This document shows positions 1 to 9,700 of a DNA stretch of 64,000 nucleotides, in pieces. The DNA comes from Tetracentron sinense (lineage: Eukaryota > Streptophyta > Magnoliopsida > Trochodendrales > Trochodendraceae): positions 35,349,965 to 35,413,964 of the forward strand of contig CM026557.1 in the NCBI GenBank assembly GCA_015143295.1. The letters run 5' to 3'. The position numbers and the translations under genes are program-made. The notes under the pieces were generated by a model. It was given only the letters and a program-made list of their open reading frames with translations. It was not told the origin of the DNA and did not search any database. How positions within the stretch are numbered: position 1 is the stretch's first letter; the number at the start of each line of letters is the position of its first letter.

Positions 1-87
1 AAGTAGTATAACTTCCCACAGAGAATCAAAACAAGAAAGCAGATTAGATGATAGTTTATATAAGAAATATGAAGCTCAAATGCTTAC

Positions 88-226
88 CAGTTGTATATCT
101 TGACGTGAGACCCTCCTGCCTTCTCCAGTAGACATTTCTTTTAGGTTTCAAATCAAATTGTTACTTGTGTTTGAGATTGTCTTATCGTGCCTCAATACAT
201 GATCCAGAGCGTTTCTACAGATTTCT
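88..226 (-). CDS. First coding exon of a TIGR01589-family plant protein (partial gene)
   Basis: Read on the minus strand, an acceptor-like AG precedes base 226, a short 5' UTR runs to 136, and an ATG at 135-133 opens 16 codons (MSTGEGRRVSRQDIQL). The exon ends at 88 with a good donor (GTAAGC). The residues RRVSRQDIQL match my recollection of the start of the plant-specific TIGR01589 family ('plant protein 1589'), where the next exon usually continues VQNLIERCLQLYM. That continuation lies outside the window to the left. Arabidopsis members have been linked to repression of photosynthetic genes; this is recalled knowledge, not visible here. The coding part is short, so the call rests on the family signature plus intact splice signals. 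The 5' UTR is probably split, with one or more upstream exons listed separately. Confidence 0.6.
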
Positions 227-1075
227 CTGCATATCGATGATGAAATTAGGTATCACCGCTCTGATTAATTTTTTTGGCTGTTAATAATTACAATTTAGAT
301 TATGCACAAGTATATGACCTGATCCCAGAATACAACAGAAGAAACATCGCATAAAAGTAGCTCTTTCATATATATAGAAGAAGAAATGTTTCAAACTTAA
401 TGATCTACCATTCGATACACAAACATTGACTGAGGTTAAAGTGTGCTATAAAAGAATACCACAGAAGTGAAATAAAGGAATCAATACTACAATATATATA
501 GAAAAGGATGTAATGCTACCCAACACAACAGGGCAAACCATGAGACAAGCATTGGCAATCAAACCAAAGACTCATAGCAATTAGCAAGTGACATATCATT
601 TAGTTCTAAGTGATATACCAACCAGAATATAAGTGTAAGAGAAACTCCAACAAACCAAGAATGCAAACCATTTGAATTAAGGAGTCAGCGGAACTTAATG
701 TATTTTACAATGTTGGAATTTGCAGCCTCAAAACGTCATGCTTTGCATAATCATATGAAAGGTGCAAACATTTTTTTACATGGTGTCTTTTCCCAGAAAC
801 ATTTACTTGATTTACATTTAATGTTTCCTAGATTGTAGACAGACCAGGTCAGCCGAGTTTATTCCTCTTTTAGTTATAGTATATCCCAATAGTTGCCAAA
901 GGCTGTAGCTCTAGAGTTTGGACCACCCAGATTTGATCTTTAACAAAAGTGGCATACAGAATCTTAAGTGGTTCAGTTCACATTGTGTCAGTTTTTTCCC
1001 CATAAGCCCTTAAAGTATATTAATGAAAATATCTTAAGGTCATTTTGGTATTTTAAAGAGAAATGAATTACTTAC

Positions 1076-1330
1076 CACTTGTCTCGACTGCTTTAAAATA
1101 GCCTCCAAAGATCAAGTTCCTAACATAATAACTATACACATTTAACGACCCAAAAATATTTTACTTCATCTTATTCCATGCATGGAAATAAAGATCGCCA
1201 AAACCGCTCATTACAAACGGCGATATACCAGAAATATGACTCCGCCATTACCTTTAGTAACGTAAGAATCAGCTGACACTTTCTAGTTATAAAAGGGTTC
1301 TAAAAACACTTTCAAGTTATAGAAGGGTTC
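1076..1330 (-). other. Candidate alternative 5' UTR exon or promoter of the TIGR01589 gene
   Basis: On the minus strand a strong donor (ACAAGTG followed by GTAAGTAA) ends a stretch that begins near 1330. Just upstream are TATA-like CTTTTATAAC and CTTCTATAAC in two near-identical units of about 30 bp (1278-1338). No open frame is present. It could be a first non-coding exon spliced to 226, about 0.85 kb away. RNA reads would settle this; a chance donor is possible. Confidence 0.25.
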
Positions 1331-1653
1331 TAAAAGCCCTAAAAATCACATTTCCCTTCTTTTCTCATTTATTTCTCTTTCGATACCCTTAAACCGAAAT
1401 GCTATTTGATTACTTTCGAAAAATCTTCAAATCAGAGCTTCAACCATCAAAAACTTTGAAAAGTTTTTGGATTGGATAAGTTTTCCCTCTCCTTTTGAAT
1501 TATATCATGTTTTTTTTTACTAAATATTTAATAGATTATTATGATGATCCATGTATTTCATTTGAAATCCTTGAACATGGGTTGATTTGGGCTATTAGGG
1601 CTACTTTTTCCATTTTTTAAACCAAAAAAAAAAAAATATATATATATAGGGAA

Positions 1654-2064
1654 GGATACTAATGAGCCATGCTCATTAAAGCTTTTAATGAGCGATCCCT
1701 CTAGAAAGATGACGTGTGCCAATCTTTTTTTTAATCCGACGATTGGATGTTGAGGTGGGTCCAATGAGAGACACGTGTACAAAATCAGTCTGATCGGATG
1801 TGTTTAGACTTTTCGATTAGATTTTAGTTTATCAGTATTAACCCCCTAGGGTTCACTAGACCCTATCTAAGTTATAGAAATAGCTAATATTCTCATCTTC
1901 AATCAAATGGTCTATAAATGTCTGATCGAGCTGATTTTTTGCCACGTGTCTCTTGGTAGACCCGTCTTGACATCCGATGGTTAAATTTTAGAGCAACCCA
2001 CCACGTGTCACATTATTAGGGACCGATCATTAAAGGCTTTAATGAGCATAGCTTATTAGAATGC
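1654..2064. mobile_element. MITE with about 50-bp terminal inverted repeats
   Basis: The left end (GGATACTAATGAGC, then CATGCTCATTAAAG) is matched in inverted orientation by the right end (GCATTCTAATAAGC, then TATGCTCATTAAAG). The inverted similarity runs for roughly 50 bp. There is no coding potential. AT and CT microsatellites flank it and hide any target duplication, so the superfamily is unassigned. It carries three CACGTG motifs (1772, 1943, 2002). Confidence 0.7.
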
Positions 2065-2066
2065 TA

Positions 2067-2100
<34 letters not shown>

Positions 2101-2165
2101 TGATTGTTTTAACTAATGGAAGTAGGATATGTATTCACTTGACTAATAGAGTGTTTCTTATTGAT

Positions 2166-2630
2166 TGTTAACAAGGCTGCAGTTAGCATTGTTCATAATT
2201 TAGTCTAGTATGATAGGACAAAACATACAGAGGTAGATCGTCACTTTATTCGAGTGGTTACAGGTGAAGTCTGCAATCTCTATTTGATGACAAATGATCA
2301 AGTAGCAGATGTCCCTACCAAAGCTGTTAGTAGTTTCCATTTGCATGACATGTTAGACAAGATTTGCATGGTTGATATTTAATTGTTTATGCTCCATCTT
2401 GAGGGGGAGTGTTGTAATGGTAGGTTGGTCTCTTCAATATCTCTTTGGTTATTAACTTATGATGTTAATATCACTATCTCAAGGGTATTTATGTTACCCA
2501 GAGACATTAGATAGGGATTGTGATTCATTATTCACGACCCCCCCTTTCTCTCCAAACTCCTTTTCTCTTCTTCCTCTTCTTTTTTCTCTTCCATTTTTTT
2601 TATATCTCATTGTTTAAATCAAATTTCTAT
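2166..2630 (+). mobile_element. Ty1/copia fossil, 3' end with start of LTR
   Basis: Translation of 2166-2380 shows the C-terminal RNase H region of a copia polyprotein (NKAAVSIVHN, TKHTEVDRHFIR, NDQVADVPTKA). It is followed by a purine-rich tract (GAGGGGGAG) and an LTR beginning TGTTGTAATGG at 2410. The LTR's far end is unclear and an L1 piece follows. This is a broken, old fragment lying inside the presumed 5' intron of the TIGR01589 gene. Confidence 0.65.
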
Positions 2631-2940
2631 TGTGGAGGTTCATTCCTGAAGCTATTTGTGGGGTATTTGGAAGGAAAGAAATAGGAGGGTATTTGAAAAC
2701 TCAGTTACTCCTTTCAAGAAGATTTGTCTTGCAATTGTTGCGTGGGCGTTGACCAGGGAGGCTGTGGATCAGCTTTGTTTGCCTCTTTTCTTTGTCCATG
2801 TGTAGTTTTTCGCATCTTTCTTTAGCTTGATTTCTCTTTTTTGTAGCTGTTGTCTTTGTTTTCACCAATCGCTGTACACGTTTTGTACTTATTATTTTTC
2901 TCTTAATGCAAATTTTGATTTACCGAAAAGAAAAAAGTTG
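2631..2940 (+). mobile_element. L1 LINE 3' fragment with A-rich tail
   Basis: The frame reading LWGIWKERNRRVFENS, then FKKICLAIVAWAL, is the C-terminal end typical of plant L1 ORF2. It is followed by a short 3' UTR and an A-rich tail at about 2926-2936. The copy is severely 5'-truncated. No target duplication is evident. Confidence 0.6.
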
Positions 2941-3521
2941 ATGTCATCATGGCGGCAGAAAATTAGTGGTGAAATAAACCCATATATAGGATAATTGATA
3001 CATCACTGTGGTTAAGAAACCCGTCTATGAACTCTAGAAGATCTTTCCCTGTTGCGGTTGGAGCCTTGGAGGTGAAGTGCAGGACATAGGACATACCGGT
3101 GGCAAGAAAAGCCTCCAGAAATATATCCATATTGCAGAAAACAAACAAACAAGAAAATTTGAACTATATAAAACGAATCATTAGAAACTAAGAATCCTAA
3201 TCTCCAAAAAAAAACAATATGATCGAATAAATAGAGACATCAGGGGCAATAAGGAAAAAAAAAAACCAGCAGCATGAAAATTGACAAGCAATAACGAAGA
3301 TCATCATATGAAAAGCAATGATCAAATAACATACCTAAAGGAAGAAACCCTAGAATTTATCTTAAATGCACTAGATCAACATCAACAGAGATTAAAGTCT
3401 ATATACAATAACAGTTCAATCGAAGAACTCATGAGGATCAGAAAAAGATAAATTCTAAATAAATAAATAAAAATTAAATTTTTTTTTTTTTTTTTCTGAA
3501 ATCACTGTCAATGATCCTTAC

Positions 3522-3660
3522 CAATTTCTGCTTTGGATAAGCTTCAGAGCTTCTCTGTTGCAACTTGCAACTGGAAAGAGAGAGAAATGAGTAAAGCTCT
3601 TCTCTTCTTTTGTTCTTCAACCCCTAACTTTAAGCTTCATTTCTGCTTGTTTTTTAGTTT
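3522..3660 (-). other. Candidate 5' UTR first exon of a minus-strand gene
   Basis: On the minus strand, a pyrimidine-rich, CT-repeat leader runs into a clear donor: AGCAGAAATTG followed by GTAAGGATC (exon end 3522). The leader and the G-box/TATA region just upstream have the look of a plant transcription start. The nearest downstream coding exon on this strand is the one at 88-226. An intron of about 3.3 kb is implied if they belong together, which is inference. Confidence 0.35.
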
Positions 3661-3689
3661 TTTTTTTTGAAGAAGAAAATGACTCTACA

Positions 3690-3715
3690 AAGCATAATAT
3701 AAGGACACGTGGCGC
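3690..3715 (-). promoter_or_regulatory. G-box next to a TATA-like element
   Basis: CACGTG at 3706-3711, in the context GCCACGTGTCC on the minus strand, sits immediately upstream of a TATA-like TTATATTATG (3692-3701). Both lie about 30-60 bp upstream of the candidate 5' UTR exon. G-boxes bind bZIP and bHLH factors and are common in light- and stress-responsive promoters. Binding here is inferred only. Confidence 0.4.
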
Positions 3716-3824
3716 CCATGAAGGAGCGGGACCCATCTTTCGATTGCGATAATCTTCGCCATCCTTTCTTCGGTTCTTTAGTATTGTTGCCATTCTGTCT
3801 CAGGTGGTCCCAAAAACCAGGATA

Positions 3825-4178
3825 TCGAATCACAGCCAATCGCGATTGAATTCAGGGAGAGTTCAATTGCTCTCACATGTCAACACGTGTCCCTTTTGAC
3901 ACCTATTAACCACGGTTAAGATTTTCTAACCCTTAGTGTTCAATAATCTAACCTTAGTTTTTTGAAAACAAATGTTTAAAAGATATTTAACTCTAGTTAA
4001 GAAATTTTAACTCTTAAGATTAATATTTTTTAAACATTAAAAAAAAAAAGGTTAGATTATCAAACACTAAGGGTTAGAGAATCTTAACCATGGTTAATAG
4101 GGGTAAAAGGGGGACACGTGTTGACCTGTGAGGTGATTGAACTCTCCTTGAATTCAATCGTGATTGGCTGTGATTCGA
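3825..4178. mobile_element. Foldback MITE (family F), long inverted arms
   Basis: The left arm starts TCGAATCACAGCCAATCGCG and the right arm is its inverted copy ending GGCTGTGATTCGA. Complementarity continues through most of the 354 bp, so the transcript would fold into one long hairpin. Each arm has an ACACGTGT motif (CACGTG at 3884 and 4115) and the AACCNTGGTTAAG block seen in the other members. It has no coding capacity. Confidence 0.75.
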
Positions 4179-4232
4179 CCTCCAAAAAAAGATATATTGG
4201 TTGCCAAGGACTGTGAATTCCATCCCCAATCA

Positions 4233-4681
4233 AGGATGTATTCATGACAAGCTAGCTCGAAGGCTCGACTTGATCAAACCGAGTTTAAGCCAAACTTTTT
4301 AGCTTGGTCGAGCCGAGCTTGAATTCTCAATCTAACTGAGATCAAGCCAGGCCAAGCTTGATTCAGCTCGGTTGATTGAGGCTCAGCTCGACTTGACATA
4401 TTTATAATATCATAATAATATCATTATTAATTAATAATATTTAAAATACTATAAATAATAAACTTGTAATATTAATATATGGTTTATAATATATTGTTTT
4501 TAAAATGAAATAAAAATATTTTTTTATGTTTCAAGCAGAACTTGATTCTAGAATCAATTCGAGCTCGAGCCAAGCCAACACTTTCAAGCTAGCTTTGAGT
4601 CGGGAAATTCGAGCTCCAACCTTGCTTGATTAGGTTTAAGCCGAGCTTGAGCTTGCCTAGCTCGGTTGGAATACACCCCTA
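4233..4681. mobile_element. hAT-like non-autonomous element
   Basis: The left end (AAGGATGTATTCATGACAAG) and the inverted right end (TAGGGGTGTATTCCAACCGA) are related terminal repeats. The subterminal sequence is rich in GAGCTCGAGCC-type motifs, as in common plant hAT MITEs beginning TAGGGGTGT. The target duplication is too degraded to call. The 449 bp has no coding content. Confidence 0.55.
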
Positions 4682-4869
4682 ATCCTTGCGGGCATGGCAA
4701 TTGAAAAGCCTCTTATTTCATGAGCTTTAAATGCTAGACTTCTAACCTCTAACTAATGGACAAATACTAACACAACAAATTGGGATGACCTTAACGTACG
4801 CTTTCATGTTATCTTATTTTGATTTTGAACCAAATATTTTTAATATGAAATTCATGATTTGTTTTAAAA

Positions 4870-5505
4870 AAATATTGTTAGGCCACCGTTAATGGTTTAG
4901 AGAGTCTAAGATTAGAAGTAAGTCAAACGTTACGCATATTAAATGTCATACTACAACTTATGGAAATAAATGTCAACCCACCTATCTGGGAGATACAGGA
5001 TTACGACCTAGGATTACGACCTAACTGTATTATGATGTCGAAAAAAAGGAATGTGTTTTTCATGGTTTTTATTTTGAATTAAAAAAAATATTTATAAATA
5101 TATATATATATGTATATTGCAAATATTGTTAGTCCGTCGTTAGTGAGTTAGAGAGCCTAAGATTAGAAAGCTATGCCAAAGGTTACGCATATTAAACGTC
5201 ATACTACAACTTATGGAAAATGAATCTCATACCACTTATATGGGAGATACAGGATTACGATCTAACTGTATATCGTAAAAAAGAGGACTGGGCTTTCATG
5301 GTTTTTATTTTGAATTTAAATAAAATATTTATATATATATTTATGGATTTTTTCCCTATAAATATTATTAGGCAGTCGTTAGTGGGTTAGAGAGCTTAAG
5401 ATTAGAACCTATTCCAAACAAGATGCATATTAAACGTCATGCTACAACTTATGGAAATGAATCTTAAACAACCTATATATGACATACACACTATTACTAA
5501 CACAA
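4870..5505. repeat. Tandem repeat, about 240-250 bp unit, 2.6 copies
   Basis: Units start near 4870, 5121 and 5360, each with AATATTRTTAG followed by GTTAGAGAG, then a block containing CATATTAAA, ACTACAACTTATGG and, in the first two, GAGATACAGGATTACGA. The third copy stops at about 5505. Copies differ at many positions, so the duplication is old. No coding frame is shared. Confidence 0.7.
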
Positions 5506-5689
5506 GTAAGCCGGTCAAAAAAACCATTTAACAATCATACCTTGCTTGGCCCTACCCTTGAGGACAGGGTTAGGGCCTAATCATTTCGGGCAAGGGCTAG
5601 GGTAGGGTTTTTCCCTTATAAGTAAGGTAAAGTAAGGTAAATGTTAGGGTTGAGCCTTGTCCTGTCCAGACCCTACCCTTTGATAGTCA

Positions 5690-6105
5690 TACCAGTAAGT
5701 CTAACTCCTTAAATCCTAATCATAATCCCTTGGAATCCTAATCCTTTAATTGGTTAATTCTCTAACCCTAACACTTTGATACCTTAGTTGTTGCCGAGAT
5801 ATGTTTTGTTTTATCTAGTTTTATTATTATACTTGGTTTATTTTACTTTTTATATTTAGTTAATTTTATTTTAAATAAATTCAATTGAATAAGTTGTTGG
5901 ATTGGCAGCCAGTGTAGAAAAAAATCCTGTTATCTTAAATGCAAATTTTTTTTTATCATTTTCTTTCCCACCCTTGACCCTTGAGGGTAGGGTTAAGGCC
6001 TAGTTAATCCAAGCTTTTGAAGGGCTAAGGCAAGGTTAGGGTATTGCTCTTATAAGTAAGGGCAAGATTAGGGCTCACTCATGTCTTACCTCGACCCTAT
6101 CATTT
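5690..6105. repeat. Dispersed direct repeat R1, left copy
   Basis: This block (AACTCCTTAA ... TTTTATCTAGTTTTATTATTA ... GTTGGATTG ... GGTTAAGGCCTAGT) reappears in the same orientation at 7755-8190. It is preceded at 5535-5685 by another GGGTTAGGGCCTAA-type segment that resembles its own right end. Its nature is unknown; it may be a remnant of a non-autonomous element or a local duplication. Confidence 0.5.
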
Positions 6106-6110
6106 GTTTT

Positions 6111-7226
6111 TTGTTGGAAAATTATTCATCATGTTATACTTTCAAACTCGGCTATTCAAGATCTAGGTATCCCTATGGTTAGCAAATGTTGTTGCTATGA
6201 AGATTCTTGTATTGAAAGCTCCAATTATCTTTTAATCAGTAGTGAGATTATTTCTTCTATATGGAGATTTATCTCGTCATGGTGCTTCATTCCTTATATG
6301 CCCCATGATAATATCCCGTGCTCTCTTAATAGATGATTTAGAGTGGCTTCATCAAGACATAATGATCTTTTCATTCTTGTGTCTGCCTTAATAGTTTTAG
6401 AGATTTAGATTGAAAGATGCAGGAGGAAATATGACTCTACTTGGTGCAACACAAAAACTCTTATTGAGTCCATCAAAAGAATGATTTGTGAGATTATTTT
6501 TGTTGTGCGACCTATACTCCGTTATTTCCCTCGAGATCTCTTCTCAATAGGTTCCAGACTTTTTTTTAAATGACTATGTCCTCCCCAGTCAAGAGTAAAA
6601 TTGAATATGGATGATGCTGCTAAAGATAATTTGGGTAATGCTGGAGGGGGTGATATTATTAGAGATCATAATGATGACTTTATAGCTTGCATCTGTTCTC
6701 ATTATGGTTCTTGCTCCAACTTTATTGCAGAAACCAGAGCCCTTCTAGATGGTCTAACTTTATGAAAGAGACTCAATTTACACAACTTGATCATTGAATT
6801 AGACTCAAAAGCATTGGTTGATATGTGGAATGGATCTTCTTAAGCTTCTTGGAAGAGTTGGATTTGAGATGAAAAGATAAAGGCTCTCTTCCAAGAAGGT
6901 TTTTCTTTCAATCATATATATCGAGAAGCAAATTCAGTAGCTGATGGTTTGGCTAACATCGGGTGTGATAGAATGACTTCTGAATTTTTAAATTCTTATA
7001 ATATCATTCCCAAGAAGATCAAAACACTTATGCATTTGGATAAAATAAGTATAGGGAGTCTTAGAAATGTAAGGATCTAATTTTTCTTTGCATTTGTAGG
7101 GGTTAGGTTTATGTCCCTCCCCTCCCCTCCCCTCCCTCCCTCCCTCCCCCCATATTTTATTATTAATAAAACCAGTAGGAGTCTACCAAACCCCCCTCTC
7201 CTTCTGAGAGGATTTTATAAAAAAAA
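6111..7226 (+). mobile_element. L1-RNase H LINE, copy 1 (5'-truncated)
   Basis: Decayed coding sequence matches the C-terminal third of the longer copy at 50550-53713: the cysteine-rich segment (GIPMVSKCC), the segment before RNase H, and the RNase H domain with D/E/D landmarks (NMDDAAKDN, ETRALLDGL, ELDSKALV, REANSVADGLANIG). In-frame stops are present. After the stop at about 7078 come a CT-rich tract (7111-7150), TTATTATTAATAAA, two small hairpins and an A-rich tail (7217-7226). The LINE would encode reverse transcriptase for target-primed insertion; this copy is dead. Confidence 0.8.
7174..7211 (+). other. Two 3'-tail hairpins of L1-RNase H copy 1
   Basis: Hairpin 1 is GTAG (7175-7178), loop GAGT, CTAC (7183-7186). 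Hairpin 2 is CCTCTC (7195-7200), loop CTTCT, GAGAGG (7206-7211). They lie just before the A-tail and are shared, with base changes that preserve pairing, by copy 2. LINE reverse transcriptases of several clades recognise 3'-tail stem-loops; that role here is inferred. Confidence 0.55.
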
Positions 7227-7235
7227 TAACAAAGG

Positions 7236-7640
7236 AATATTATTCTTTCCGCGCAGGACGTGCATGCCTCTAAAGCTTACCATGTGTCCCTTTTTAGCAC
7301 CCCCACTAACTATGCTTAAGATTCACTCACCCCTAGGGTTCATCCATCTAGCCTTGGTTTTTAGGGAAAAAAAAACACTATTAACCTGAATATGCTTAGG
7401 CACAGTTAAAGGGGGCTCTACAAGCTGCCACTTGTCCCCTTTAACACACATTAACTGTGATTAAGATTTACTCACCCCTAGGGTTCGTCCATCTAACCTT
7501 GTTTTTTTTAAAAAAAAAATTAATCTTAGGTTGATTAAGTTTAACCACAGTTAAAGGAGGACGAATGAGACACGTGACACGTTTTGCCCAACGGAATGGG
7601 TGTGCAGAAAACGGGACATGCGTGAAAAAGAATCATATCT
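7236..7640. mobile_element. Foldback MITE (family F inner arms, different ends)
   Basis: The left end (AATATTATTCTTTCCGCGCA) and inverted right end (ATATGATTCTTTTTCACGCA) form terminal repeats. Inside are two tandem versions of the family block (TTAAGATTCACTCACCCCTA followed by GGGTT, near 7318 and 7453), then an inverted version (GTTAAAGGAGGAC, GACACGTGACACG). The block matches the arms at 3825-4178 although the outer ends differ. Non-coding. Confidence 0.5.
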
Positions 7641-7745
7641 TATAAGAGCATGACCCTAACCCTAACTTTGGATGCAATGCGCGTGCAAAAAACGGAACCC
7701 ACGCAAGAAAGAATCATATCCTTATAAGAGCATGACCCTAGCCTT
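7610..7745. repeat. Tandem duplication, about 78 bp, two copies
   Basis: GAATCATATC and TATAAGAGCATGACCCTA occur twice, near 7630 and 7708, each preceded by GCGTG-containing sequence. The first copy overlaps the end of the preceding MITE. Confidence 0.55.
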
Positions 7746-7754
7746 ACCCTTTTA

Positions 7755-8190
7755 TAGCCCTACCCTAATTATAACTCCTTAAAATCCTAATCAATCATTT
7801 AAAACCATAATCCTAACCCTCTAATTGGTTGATTTTGTAACCCTAACATTGTGATTATCCATAACACTTTGATTACAACCTTAATTGTTATCAAGATAGG
7901 TTTTGTTTTATCTAGTTTTATTATTATACCTTTTAATTTACTTTATTTTTATATTAATTTAATTTAATTTTAAATATTTTCAATTGAATAATATGTTGGA
8001 TTGACAAAGAACGCAGAGAAAAATCATGTTATCTCAAATGTGAGAAAATTTATCACTTTTCTTTTCCACGGGTTAAGGCCTAGTCAATTTAGGCTCTTGA
8101 AAGAATAGGGTTAGGGTTATGTTTTTAGAAGTAAAGACAAGATTAAGGCTGACCCTGCCTTACCCTATCCTTTCACAGTCCTAAGCACAA
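7755..8190. repeat. Dispersed direct repeat R1, right copy
   Basis: Same orientation as the copy at 5690-6105 and about 2.07 kb downstream of it, sharing TTTTATCTAGTTTTATTATTA, TTTTCAATTGAATAA, GTTGGATTG and the closing GGTTAAGGCCTAGTC segment. Point differences and small indels are frequent, so the duplication predates the L1 piece or has aged with it. No coding content. Confidence 0.5.
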
Positions 8191-8243
8191 GTAGCTAGGC
8201 AAGTGTATCCTTACGGTTAGTTAACATAGGCAAGTCTATCCTC

Positions 8244-8268
8244 ACGGTTAGTTATGTTAACTAACCGT
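8244..8268. repeat. Perfect 10-bp inverted repeat with 5-base loop
   Basis: ACGGTTAGTT (8244-8253), loop ATGTT, AACTAACCGT (8259-8268). A related ACGGTTAGTTAAC precedes it at about 8213. Isolated; function unknown. Confidence 0.45.
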
Positions 8269-8330
8269 AGCTAAATGATATCCCAGCAATAAAATAAAAT
8301 ATCCTTGAAATAAGGCGTGCCTTGAAAGAT

Positions 8331-8460
8331 CCAGTAATCCCAAGTGGTTCTTATTTAATTTACTTTGAATAGAGTTTAAATATGAACCTAGATCCAGATA
8401 TCCCAAGTGGTCCTAATTTAATTTACTTTCAATAGGGTTTAAATATGAACCTTAACTACG
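8331..8460. repeat. Tandem duplication, about 65-70 bp
   Basis: CCCAAGTGGTYCTWATTTAA, then TTACTTTSAATAGRGTTTAA and ATATGAACCT, occurs twice (from about 8339 and 8411). No coding content. Confidence 0.5.
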
Positions 8461-8685
8461 ATTTACAGTGAAACATACTAGTTGCATCGTGGTTTGATAA
8501 TATGCATATAAATGTTGTTTATAAATTTGATTATTTTTAAATATTTACCAAAACACCACTATAAGACATGTTTTGGAAGCTTTCAAAGCTTCGCTCATAT
8601 TTAAACTCTTTTTTATTGGGTGATTTTTTTTTGGTAAACTCAGTAACACCACAAGGTGAATACTGAAGGCAAAGAAAGGAAAACT

Positions 8686-8870
8686 CAATACGACAAAAAA
8701 TGCTAAGAGCTATCAGGGGTGGTACTGAGTGGGGTCAGGTCTCGGTTGAGTTGGATCTCCAATACGAAATTCTTTTTTATTGAGTAATTGTTTTTTTCAA
8801 TACGACAAAAAAATGCCAAGAGCTATCAGGAGTGGAAATGAGTGGGGTCAGGTCTGGGTTGAGTTGGATC
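8686..8870. repeat. Tandem duplication, 112-bp period
   Basis: CAATACGACAAAAAA followed by AGAGCTATCAGG and GTGGGGTCAGGTCT begins at 8686 and again at 8798. The second unit abuts the Mutator-type MITE that follows. Confidence 0.5.
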
Positions 8871-9084
8871 TCCGATCCGCCTCGGATTCTCTCTGACAGA
8901 TGAAGGAAAGTGGTCTTGGGGTACACAATATGAGCCACAAGTGGTGGAGAACTCATTTCATTGTCGCCATGATTTTGACTTCTCCACACATTATGTGACA
9001 TGTGAAGATAAAATGGTGAAAAAAAAGGGGAGAGATATCAAGTGGGAGAAAATGGAATGACTTCTCCCTTTTTTATGCCACATG

Positions 9085-9700
9085 CAGGGGCGGAGCAAAA
9101 AAATTTTCATTGGGGAGCCGAAATACATGTATAAAGAAAAATTATTTGAGGGTATAGAATTTGGGGGTTCGGGCGTAGGCCCCAAGAAAAAAAATTTGGG
9201 GTAGTTTTTTTATTTTGAAATTTTTTTTTTCCCGGTAATGCATTTGAGGTCACCACGTTTCCTTATTAATACCCCTTAATTGTGGTTAAGATTCACCCAC
9301 CTATCCTTGGTTTTTTAAAAAATATCAAATTTCTTTTCAAACCCTAGTTTAAAATCACTAACTCCTAAGGTTAAAATTATTTAAATATTTAAAAAAAAAA
9401 AACAAAGATAAGTAGGTGAACCCTGAGATTGGGTGAATTTTAACCATAGTTAAGGGGTGTCAATAGAGACATGTGGCAACCTCAAGGGCATAAGGGGACT
9501 CCTTTGGGGACCCACTATATATATGACAAAAAAAAATTGAGGGGCCACTATATTATATAGGACAAAAAAAATTGGGGGTGGGGGGCAAGTATACTAAAAA
9601 TAAAATAAAAATTAAATTGAGAGGCCCTCTATTCATACTACGTTACTAAGGGATTTACAAAAAATTTGCTCCCCCTCGCCTCCCCCTAGCTCCGCCCCTG
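9085..9700. mobile_element. hAT MITE inserted in the Mutator MITE
   Basis: Perfect 12-bp terminal inverted repeats (CAGGGGCGGAGC at left, GCTCCGCCCCTG at right) are flanked by a perfect 8-bp duplication GCCACATG (9077-9084 and 9701-9708), the hAT signature. At 616 bp it is non-coding and contains another MITE. Intact ends and duplication suggest a fairly recent jump. Confidence 0.88.
9238..9491. mobile_element. Foldback MITE (family F) inside the hAT MITE
   Basis: The left arm (ATGCATTTGAGGTCACCACG) and inverted right arm (ATGCCCTTGAGGTTGCCACA) extend about 60 bp inward, through CCCCTTAAYTRTGGTTAAR. The core is the family block seen at 3825-4178. As it sits wholly within the hAT element, it inserted last. 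Confidence 0.65.

Noticed and set aside
2963-3148. Minus-strand ORF of 61 codons (MFVFCNMDIFLEAF...)
   Set aside because: It looks somewhat protein-like, but I found no acceptor, no family and no neighbour exon in frame. It could be a short upstream ORF but is not supported as a gene.
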